Positions 1 through 8,002 of a stretch of DNA of 64,000 nucleotides are shown piece after piece. Location: contig NW_015622543.1 of assembly GCF_000835495.1 (NCBI RefSeq), forward strand, positions 3,634,463 through 3,698,462, given 5' to 3'. Source of the DNA: Cladophialophora immunda. Lineage: Eukaryota; Ascomycota; Eurotiomycetes; Chaetothyriales; Herpotrichiellaceae. The position numbers and the translations under genes are program-made. How positions within the stretch are numbered: the first letter of the stretch is position 1; the number at the start of each line of letters is the position of its first letter. Under the pieces are notes generated by a model that was given only the letters and a program-made list of their open reading frames with translations, made no database searches and was not told the origin of the DNA.

Positions 1-1510
1 ATTGGAATGTTGCGCAGCCGCAGGACATCTGCGTGTCTGCCAGCTTCTTATCGATCACGGAGCCAACGTGAATGGTGCGGGCCGTCGTGACCATGGCAGT
101 GCACCGCTGGCGGCCTTGGACTCACTGAACCTGTCCAAATCGGATGCGACTGCAATTGTCCAGCCGCTGCTTGCACAAGAAGCCGACATTAACCCGACAT
201 GCCAAACGCTGGGCTCTCCACTGGGTCTGGCATTGAAGACAGGGAAGGAGCAGATTGTGCTGGATCTGCTGGGACGCGGCGCTGATGTCAACAGGGCAGG
301 TCTCACTGGCCATCGCAGATCAGGGTTTGAACATGAACGTCGGGACAGTACCCTAGGACGTGGAACTCCCTTACAGGAAGCTGCAGCCAATGGACATGCT
401 CAGATTGTGCGGATGTTACTGGACGCAGGGGCCGACGTCAACGCTCCGGCGGCTGGGAGGTCTGCCTATCCGGGCACGGCTCTACAGCGGGCCTCGAGAG
501 GGGGACATCTTGAGGTTGTTCGATTGCTGCTTGATAAAGGGGCGGACATTAACGCTCGCAGTGGAGATCGCATTGGTACTGCTCTACAGCAAGCTTCAGA
601 GCTGGGACGTTGTGAAATTGTTCAATTGTTACTCGATAAAGGAGCCGATGTCAACACTCCGGGTGGAGAGTGGATCTCTACTGCTTTACAGGCAGCCTCG
701 AGACGGTATCTTGAGATTGTCCAATTACTACTCGATAAAGGGGCCGATGTCAACGCTCCGAGCAGAAGGTACTGGTCTGGCAATGCTCTACAGGTAGCCT
801 CGGCGAATGGACGTCCTGAAATTGTTCAATTTCTCCTTGATAAAGGAGCCGACATCAACGCTCCGAGTACAGGACAGGCTGGTACTGCTTTACAGGCAGC
901 CTCAAAAAAGGGGCACCTTAGTATTGTTCAATTACTGCTGAATAAAGGGGCCGATGTCAACGCTCCGTGTACAAAACTTGTTGGTACTGCTTTACAGGCA
1001 GCCTCAAAGATCGGACATCGTGAAATTGTTCAATTACTGCTTGATAAAGGGGCCGATGTTAACGCTCTGGGTGAGGACACCGCTCTCAGAGAAGCTTCGG
1101 CAAATAACAAGCTTGAGGTTGTTCAGTTGTTGCTCGATCACGGTGCGGATGTCAACGCTGCAGGTGGAGGTAGGGGCACTGCCCTACAGTCAGCCTGCTG
1201 GATGGGACGTCTTCGAATTGTTCAGTTGTTGCTTGATCACGGTGCGGATGTCAACGCTCGGGCGGATATGGAGTTCTTGTTCCGACGTTACAGGAGAGAA
1301 AAGGTCAGCACCGCACTGCAGTGTGCTGTGGCGGGTGGCTTTCCGGACATCGTCCAGCTGTTGATTGACTCTGGCGCAGACATCAACGCGACAGATGAAA
1401 ACGGCCGCACAGCGGTAGAACTGGCAAAAAGCCTTGAAAGGGTGGAAGCAATTCAGATAGCGGTTGAGATATTGCTCAAGCACGGAGCAACGGGGGCAGA
1501 GGCGGACTGA
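1..1510 (+). CDS. Ankyrin-repeat protein, C-terminal part (5' end outside window)
   Basis: The frame is open from the first base of the window to a TGA at 1508-1510, so the start and N-terminal domain lie upstream. The visible ~502 residues are about 14 ankyrin repeats of roughly 33-34 residues (pattern ALQ-A-S-x-x-G-x-x-EIVQLLLDKGADVNAP), then a short tail. Repeats near nt 560-1080 are almost identical in protein and in DNA, while positions between the ADVNAP turn and the next ALQ vary. Ankyrin repeats bind proteins. In Pezizomycotina, long homogeneous arrays like this often form the C-terminal sensor of NACHT or HET-type STAND proteins, but that N-terminus cannot be seen here, so the link is inference. 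One repeat (near 690-715) is a residue short. Long ORFs in other frames of this segment are shadows of the DNA repeat. Confidence 0.9.
   Translation, partial: LECCAAAGHLRVCQLLIDHGANVNGAGRRDHGSAPLAALDSLNLSKSDATAIVQPLLAQEADINPTCQTLGSPLGLALKTGKEQIVLDLLGRGADVNRAGLTGHRRSGFEHERRDSTLGRGTPLQEAAANGHAQIVRMLLDAGADVNAPAAGRSAYPGTALQRASRGGHLEVVRLLLDKGADINARSGDRIGTALQQASELGRCEIVQLLLDKGADVNTPGGEWISTALQAASRRYLEIVQLLLDKGADVNAPSRRYWSGNALQVASANGRPEIVQFLLDKGADINAPSTGQAGTALQAASKKGHLSIVQLLLNKGADVNAPCTKLVGTALQAASKIGHREIVQLLLDKGADVNALGEDTALREASANNKLEVVQLLLDHGADVNAAGGGRGTALQSACWMGRLRIVQLLLDHGADVNARADMEFLFRRYRREKVSTALQCAVAGGFPDIVQLLIDSGADINATDENGRTAVELAKSLERVEAIQIAVEILLKHGATGAEAD
560..1080 (+). repeat. Near-identical ~102-bp coding repeats (ankyrin units)
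   Basis: Five or six successive ankyrin units share long exact DNA stretches, for example the codons for IVQLLLDKGADVN. They differ mostly at the codons just after the Asn turn. This points to recent unequal exchange or gene conversion inside the array, not ancient repeats that have drifted. Confidence 0.75.
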
Positions 1511-2238
1511 AGGAGCAAACCTCTCGGTGACAAACGTCCAAAATAAGATCCAGGAAACCCTCAGAATGGCTCTCAAACTTGTCTCCAGATCTAGGCATCA
1601 AAGCAGCCCCCAACAGTGTCCCGATGTGACCCTCAGCGAGCGCCCTTCACATGCCCTTGTGCCGTCTCTGCCTCGTGGCAAACCAGCACTTGATCGCTAT
1701 GTTGCGGACAGCCACTTTCAGCTACCCGATGCTTGTGATGAGAACGAAGGTGTGTCTTCATCGAAATCCGAAGGAGACCTGAAAGCTAGAGAAATACATC
1801 GTCACTACATACTTTCCAAAGAAGACGCATGAGTTAGACATGGCCTCACTGGAGACAGTCTTTACGGGGCCGAACGACTGAAGGCCACGACAACCCCCCC
1901 CCCCCCCCCACAACAAGATTACTGCCATTACCGGTATATTGCAACAGGTCCTCAATTGGCTATGACAAGACTTACGAGGTGGGGTCGATGTCAAACCCAG
2001 ATAAGGGAAATGTTCAGTATATAACTGAATCCCTCTCGCCAAATACTCTTTATGTATGGTCACATATACTATTTATCTTAGTGTATCGCTCCTGCTCTAT
2101 CGCCCTCCTTTTTTGCTAAGAAAGCCCTGTTTACTATCGCCAGTGCTCTGTCCCGCGTTGATATGGAGGGAGTCGTAACACTGTACTTGTGTCACAACTT
2201 TGGGATGCTATGGATATCGTGTACTGACTGCCCAAGCC
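1511..2238. other. Intergenic, convergent 3' ends
   Basis: This lies between the 3' ends of the ankyrin gene and the first P450. It has no reading frame with recognisable protein features. It contains a pure C homopolymer of 16 bases at 1894-1909 and is otherwise unremarkable. Confidence 0.6.
1894..1909 (+). repeat. Poly-C tract (16 nt)
   Basis: An uninterrupted run of 16 C lies in the 3' intergenic space. Its exact length may be affected by sequencing error. Confidence 0.8.
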
Positions 2239-4084
2239 CTAGTTCGCAACCACACGTGGGGTTACATGGCATCGAAAATCAACCTGCTTCACGAACCAGT
2301 CGTTCTGAGTTCTCGGCTTCCGTCCTGGGTGCTCCGGCTGAAAATCATAGTGGCGTACCAGTGCTGGAATCAATTTTGACATTTCCAGCAAGGCGATATT
2401 CTTGCCCAGGCAGCTTCGGGTCCCGGCTCCAAACTGAACCCGAGAAAGTGTCAGTCTCTCGAGGGGCGAGGCTTCGCTTCGAAGGATGCCACTTACCGAG
2501 AGGAAATAGGCGTCTCGGTGCTTGACCACCTCGGGGTCTTCTAGCCACCTCTCTGGTCGAAATTGATCGGCATCCTCGCCAAAGATATCTCTGTTGGCAT
2601 GCGCGACCCATGCGTTGATCCCGACTACAGTCTGTCATGGCTCAGGTCAATTGGAGTACGATGACGGACCACAATAAACTCACCCCAGCTGGGAAAACCC
2701 GCCCTGCAATGACAGCTCCACCCGCGGGAACGACCCGTCCCATGGCCAGTCCGCCGGCTGGGTGACAGCGGAGGGACTCTTTGATAACAGCTTGCAGGTA
2801 AGGCAGACTCTGCGCTTGTTTGTAGGTGATCGGCTCCCCCACGGCGCCGCTCTTGACCGCGTTGTCCAGCTCACCTCTCAAACGCGACAGAACCCGAGAA
2901 TTTTGATATACGTGGTAGATGACCGAGCAGAGGCTGATGGAAGTTGTGTCGGACCCAGCGAAAAGATTGTTGAGCGCCGACGTCTCGATGGCTTGTCTGT
3001 CCACCCTTTCCGGGCTTTCTGACCTGAGGAGCAGGAATCTGGTGATAAAGTCAACGGGTGTGTCGTCGTCAGTTACTTCTGCTTTGGGAGATTTGTCGTC
3101 GAGTCGAGCGTCGATCTGTTTCTGCATGTAGCTCAAGGTATGCGCCATCCCTTTCATGCTCCGTGCCGAGACGATGGCATTCAGATAGAAGAGAACGGTG
3201 CTCCACTCGGCATACACACCAGCGCGTGCGGCGTAGATCAGAGTGCTATGGAGAGCGGACATGATGCCGCCGATGTCCTCTCCCTTGTCCAGAAATCCGA
3301 ACCTCACACCGAACTGGGTCACAATCATTCAGTGGTTACGACGCATTTATGGGTAGCACAGAAGTCACTCACTGTAATGGCCCCAATCACATCAAAGGCG
3401 TAGGACTGGGTCCAGTGCGGAATGTCAACGAGCATGCCTGTTGCCGCCAGCTCATCCAGTCTCAGTCGCAGCAAGGAAGTACAGTCGTTGATAAAAGGTT
3501 CCAGCTGGACCAAGGTTGTCATGGAATACGCATGTGCAATCCGTCTCCGATGCAGAGCTTGCCTCTCGATATTTGGGTCGGAAAAGATGCTGGTGTGCAA
3601 GGTGCCTGGGGGCGTTGAGGCCTCGTACCAAGGACCCTGTTCTCCGTTAGTCTAGAGCCTCAAGAAACTGCAGACGGCAGTCTCCTGTCAATCTCTACAG
3701 ATACAGTGCAGCGAGTTTTATCGAACCTTGCAGAATTTCCCTTTACTTCCATAGATGAGCTGAACCGAGTCTGGATCATCGATACTGTATTCATTTGGTG
3801 CCAGACGAACAATTGGTCCTCGATATCTGTCAGTTTCCACTTTTGACACATAGCTCGGCGAGAGGGCTCTCACCAAGTTGTCGATGCAAGTCGTTACCGG
3901 TCTGGTGCATTTGCCCATTGTAAACCTGTCGTAGAAGCCAGAGCCGTGTGAATCGTGCTGACCACGGACCGGGTACGTCCCTTAAGGGGCTTCTGATCGA
4001 GCGGGTAATTTCATATGCAATATATGCCAAGACAAGATATATAATAGTCGCAGGAGCAAGTAAATCTGCGCCCACGAGTCCCAT
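2239..4084 (-). CDS. Cytochrome P450, pisatin-demethylase-like, five exons
   Basis: Exons on the minus strand are 4084-3874, 3818-3727, 3636-3373, 3313-2684 and 2631-2239, giving 529 residues with all phases consistent. The N-terminus has a hydrophobic anchor (LLAPATIIYLVLAYIAYEI) and a proline hinge (DVPGPW). Later come the I-helix motif AGSDTTS, the K-helix ExxR (ESLRCHP), the PERW motif and the heme loop FGAGTRSCLG with its cysteine ligand. This is therefore a complete microsomal monooxygenase. The spacing after the anchor (LHRQLGPIVRLAPNEYS) resembles the pisatin demethylase/benzoate hydroxylase type, whose members oxidise small phenolic or plant-derived substrates; the substrate here is unknown. 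Exon 1 joins exon 2 through a CGAG acceptor, which restores the conserved GPIVRLAPN. The intron after KFCK has a weak GTTCGA donor. It is divergent from the EthD gene, 708 bp away. Confidence 0.9.
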
Positions 4085-4792
4085 CTTGGGGGATTTTTGG
4101 TGCCTAATCCACCTACAGAGTCTCTCAGCAGACTATTTCAGCCCTTTTACTTACAGGTAAGAGGATAAGGAGAAAGCCACTCAACCAAGAGAGGTCTTGA
4201 CCTGGGGCGCGAAGATACAAATTGGGACTTCTCGTTCAGCCTCATGAGTTTCCGCTGCGCTTTGTCGGCTTTAGACATCAATCACGGGTCGCTGTTCACG
4301 AGTTCCGTGATTTCTCATCAAGTCACGTCAAACCTGCAAGAGGGGTAAGTGAAACTACGTGTCAAACGTCGCGTTGTTCGGCTCTAATCTAAGCCTTATG
4401 TATGATCCCATGCCCCAAAACCTTTTAACCAAAATGGGACGGATAGCTTTGCGGGGGTATCAAAAGGGTTTAAATCCGGGGAATATCAGCCCGCTCTGAT
4501 TAGGTCTGATTACTCAACGGGATAGTCAATGATACTAGCTACCGGGGGTAGACACCTCCGTAGGGGTATTGATAAGGGGTTCAAAGCCGGGGAATATTTG
4601 CCCGCTCTAATGAGGTATGATTACTCAACGGGACAGTCAAGAATACTGGCTAGTGGTGTGGATGCTTGAGATATATGCCACCGAGGAGACTTCATAGGTC
4701 ATTTGGAAGGTCTGTAGGTCGACGTTCGGGAGTCCCTGTCAAGAAGCGATATTGTCAACATCCAGCCACAAGTCTGTCAACAACCACTCACT
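4085..4792. promoter_or_regulatory. Divergent promoter region between P450 and EthD genes
   Basis: This 708-bp space lies between two start codons facing away from each other, so it should hold the promoters of both genes. Its right half carries a ~111-bp-period tandem duplication (4453-4654). No other coding potential is seen. Confidence 0.6.
4453..4654 (+). repeat. Imperfect tandem direct repeat, period 111 bp
   Basis: Copy 1 is about 4453-4545 and copy 2 about 4564-4654. Both carry CCGGGGAATAT, then CCCGCTCT, then GATTACTCAACGGGA and AGTCAA, then a copy of ATACT-GCTA. The core CCGGGG starts at 4476 and 4587. A duplicated CGG/CCG-containing element in a divergent promoter suggests a doubled transcription-factor site, which is inference. 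Confidence 0.85.
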
Positions 4793-5283
4793 ATGGGGGA
4801 AGCGAACGTTCCCGCGGGTCTCGGGTTCCAAAAGACCTTCCGATTCACCGAGCTGGTGTACAGAAAGCCGGGTATCACGCATGAACAATTCATCGATCAC
4901 TACGTAAACGTTCATATTCCCCTGGCCGTGGAGACGGGAAGGAAGTATAACGTGATCCACTACTCTGTGGTAAGTATAAGACTTCCACTGTCCTTGCTCC
5001 TAGCTGTCTTGATATCTGACACACTTGCCAGCAATTTACCGGGCAGAAACAGCGAGAGAAGGCTCAGGAGCTTTTTGGAAAAGGCTTCAGTAACTTCCTC
5101 GACTGTGACGCCATCACCACCATCGCCTTCACCGACGAGGCCAGCGCAATCGCCGCCACCAAGGATCCAGACTGGATGGGCAAGGTGGTGGCAGACTGTG
5201 TGCATTTCATCAAGGACGATGGCGTACAGTTGACTACGGGCTGGGAATATGTCGCGAACAAGGATGGTGTTACAGTCTGTTGA
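4793..5283 (+). CDS. EthD-domain (dimeric alpha-beta barrel) protein, two exons
   Basis: Exons 4793-4969 and 5032-5283 give 142 residues. The intron is 62 nt with a GTAAGT donor and a TTGCCAG acceptor, phase 0. The first exon carries the EthD signature (YRKPGITHEQFIDHYVNVH-P) and the second the TTIAFTDEASA / DPDWMGKVVADCVHFI half of a ferredoxin-like barrel. EthD-fold proteins are small dimeric barrels. Fungal relatives include decarboxylases and other tailoring enzymes in aromatic polyketide pathways, as well as proteins of unknown role. The divergent P450 and shared promoter suggest both act on the same small molecule. No polyketide synthase or other backbone enzyme is seen within the window. 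The short length is normal for the family. Confidence 0.88.
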
Positions 5284-5574
5284 GTCACGAAGGGCAACAC
5301 AGGAGACTGGGTTGATGTCAATCTTGGTTCACAACTGATAAGTCTAAGCTTCACGTGAAGCTGCCCGCAGTCTTGGATATCCCTATGACAAAAGGCGAGA
5401 CTGAAAAGCGCCTCGAAGGGCTTCTAGCTTTCCAAGTTCTTCTGCAGGAGACCCGATTGCCAGTCCGGGCGACCAGACATTTTCGTGTAGCTGCGCAAGC
5501 AAAGATTCTGTGATCATTTCGAAGACTTTCACCATAGTACTGAAATTACAATATTAAGATCTGAATTCATCTCC

Positions 5575-6154
5575 ATGGTTGACGCTGCTCGAGTGGTGAC
5601 CAAGGGTCGACATCAGTCAGCTTTTGCCTCTGGAGGTCCATTTGAACTATCTCATCCTTGTTACCATCCCCTTTTTCGATATTCTGGCCGAAGAGGCGAT
5701 ATCGCGGGACAAGCTCTGCGAGGAAAGGTCGGTGAGTTTTGCGAGTTGCGATGCCGTACGGACTACACGAGAGCTGGGGATCGAGTATCTATGGATTGAC
5801 TCGCTTTGCATCCTGCAAGACTCGGAGGATGACTGGCAAAAGGAATCCTCCAAGATGGGCAGCATATACAGCAACGCCTTCTTGACCATCAGTGCCGCCG
5901 CGTCGACGGACAGCTCGCAGGGAGCGAGCTTCGGGAGGTGCTGCTTGGACATACCGGATGAAAAACCCTAGGTCTCAACTGATCTGTGGTGGCTGAGCTT
6001 GAGTCGATATAAGGGGTTGCTGGTCACCAGCGGGGAGAAGGAAGGAGAGTACCTTCGTGTCGGACTGGCCTGGTTTCACGATCCGTTCAATATGGTAGAT
6101 GGTCTACCGCCCAAGTTCGCCGGGGACGAGTACGCGGAAGTGCTTTTGCTGTAA
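5575..6154 (+). pseudogene. Decayed HET-domain gene fragment
   Basis: The frame at 5624-5971 encodes a clear piece of a HET domain: RTTRELGIEYLWIDSLCI, then QDSEDDWQKESSKMGSIYSN and AFLTISAAASTDSSQG. The N-terminal YxxLSYCWG block expected before it is missing or scrambled, and the frame stops at TAG 5969-5971. A different frame just downstream, up to TAA 6152-6154, reads GLLVTSGEKEGEYLRVGL, which resembles the C-terminal part of large HET proteins. A break in frame together with a lost N-terminus indicates a relic. HET domains trigger incompatibility cell death after non-self contact. A short intron could rescue part of the frame but not the missing start. Confidence 0.6.
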
Positions 6155-6473
6155 CTCGAGAGCCGCGTCTTTGGAGATTTTGGCCTGGAGCATCTCAAAA
6201 TATGGATCAGAATCGCCTTGAAGTTTGTAACAATATTGCTTGCGAAGGTTAACAAGCTGGAGAGAACTATATGTACCTACTCCCGGGTGACAGAAGGTCT
6301 ATATACACTCGGCGGAATAAAGATAACCCGAGATGCGTGAATCAACATTCTCCGCATCTCGATCTTCTCCAAATGACTGCGATTCCTCATTGCTTCCCAC
6401 ATTACACCTGGAATGGTCACCCTTTATGGACGTCGTCTTTCCTTGACCTTGGAGAGCACATCTGCCAAAGACT
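6155..6473. promoter_or_regulatory. Upstream region of the Ind1 gene
   Basis: This 319-bp stretch lies between the HET relic and the Ind1 start. A 51-codon ATG frame runs through it and into the first exon in another phase. It is not credible as a protein but could act as an upstream ORF. No other signal was seen. Confidence 0.4.
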
Positions 6474-7591
6474 ATGCGCAAGTGCTTCAGCACATGCGCG
6501 AGAGTTTTCAGCCATGAAAACCCCTTAGTACGTTGCTTTCCCACTCCACCCAATGTCAACTGGTCATCGACATGGCCCTCGCAGCGAGAGGCAACGTTGG
6601 CACACTCGTCTCATTCTCCTCCCACTATAGTGTGCTGAATAGCCATGGCTGATACTGACCCTCTTTTTGCTCCGGCTAGGGTCTCCCTCGCTCCCCTGCA
6701 CCAGGCAGCAAGGGGCCACCACCGACGATCCCACGCGCGCAACGCGGCCTCCCTCAGAAGCGCCCGCTCCGCCATGTCCGACACACGATCGCCGTTTCCT
6801 CTGCCAAGGGCGGCGTCGGCAAGTCCACGCTCGCGGTGAACCTCGCGCTCTCGTTCTCCCGGCACGGCCTGCGGACGGGGATCCTCGACACGGACATCTT
6901 CGGGCCCTCGGTGCCCACGCTGCTCGGACTAGCCGACGCGGGCGAACCAAGCCTCACGCCGCAGAACATGCTGGTGCCGCTGACCAGCTACGGGCTCAAG
7001 AGCATGTCCATGGGCTACCTGCTGCCGAGCGAGTCGGCGCCGGTGGCGTGGCGCGGGCTGATGGTGATGAAAGCCCTACAACAGCTGCTGCACGAGGTCG
7101 ACTGGTCTCCGGGTCTGGACGTGCTCGTCCTCGACCTCCCGCCCGGCACGGGCGACGTGCAGTTGACAATCGGGCAGCAGGTCACAATGTCCGGCGCGGT
7201 GGTCGTCTCGACCCCGCAGGACATTGCGCTGAAGGACGCCGTCAAGGGCGTCGAGATGTTCCGCAAGATGAACATCGAGGTGCTGGGCATGGTCCAGAAT
7301 ATGAGCGTCTTCGTGTGCCCGCACTGTCACCAGGAGACCAGGATCTTCGCCCACGGCGACAGTGGCGGTCGGGACACCCACAACGGCCTGGCCGGGGCGG
7401 AAGCCAAGGCGTCGGAGTTGGGCGTGGACTTCCTCGGTGACGTCCCCCTCGATGCGAGGATATGCGCCGATGCAGACAGGGGCATGCCCACCGTTGTCGC
7501 CGAAGAGGCTAGTGGTGTGAAAGTCAATTCTGGGTACTACGAGCGCATCGCTGAGAAGGTTGCCCGGAAGATTGGGTTGGGCTGGCAATGA
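6474..7591 (+). CDS. IND1: Mitochondrial Fe-S P-loop protein Ind1/NUBPL (complex I assembly)
   Basis: Exons 6474-6527 and 6680-7591 give 321 residues. The 18-codon first exon encodes a basic, hydroxylated presequence (MRKCFSTCARVFSHENPL). A 152-nt intron (donor GTACGT, acceptor GGCTAG) leads in phase 0 to GLPRSPAPGSKGPPP, the sequence expected just before the nucleotide-binding domain. The Walker A/deviant P-loop AKGGVGKST, the DTDIFGPS motif, DLPPGTGDVQL and the CPHC pair that holds the bridging 4Fe-4S cluster are all present. Ind1 is a matrix scaffold that delivers Fe-S clusters to respiratory complex I. Length matches characterised fungal Ind1 (about 320). Starting the gene at the GTG at 6836 would cut through the P-loop, so the two-exon model is preferred. 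Confidence 0.93.
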
Positions 7592-8002
7592 TGACGAGAC
7601 GAGACGGGTTCTTGTGTGCGGGATGCACGGTGTTGATTGGTGGTGAGGATAGCTGATGATTGCATGGTGGGAATATCGACACGCAGAGCCCTCCTGCGTC
7701 TTCATCAGAAATGCGATCTCATTGCGGCAGGCGGCGAAACTAGCACAAGGCAAATGGTTGCGGTCGTATAATAGTTTAATCATTTCTGCTGGAGAGCACG
7801 AGTTTCTTCCGCTCTCAACAAGCAATATATCCAAGGTATCTAACTATGCCGCCAGGATGGGGTCATATAGGTATTGTACATCCCTGTAATTGATTTACAG
7901 TGCAACCTCCACGACCGAGCCAAGCAAAAGACGTGACACTGTACAATAAGAACAAGCATAGCCACGTTCTCAAGAAGCTCTTGGGTCACCATCCCTTTTG
8001 AT
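7592..8002. other. Intergenic, convergent 3' ends
   Basis: This 411-bp stretch separates the Ind1 stop codon from the stop of the ULD/ubiquitin-fold gene on the other strand. It presumably holds the two 3' UTRs. Nothing else was seen. Confidence 0.5.

Noticed and set aside
360..1364. Plus-strand ORFs of 145 and 136 codons within the ankyrin gene
   Set aside because: Alternate frames of a periodic DNA repeat; the main frame shows textbook ankyrin repeats from base 2 to the stop.
3718..3918. Apparent frameshift between the first two P450 exons
   Set aside because: With the obvious GACAG acceptor the frame is lost, but the CGAG acceptor 9 nt downstream restores LHRQLGPIVRLAPN, so the gene is intact.
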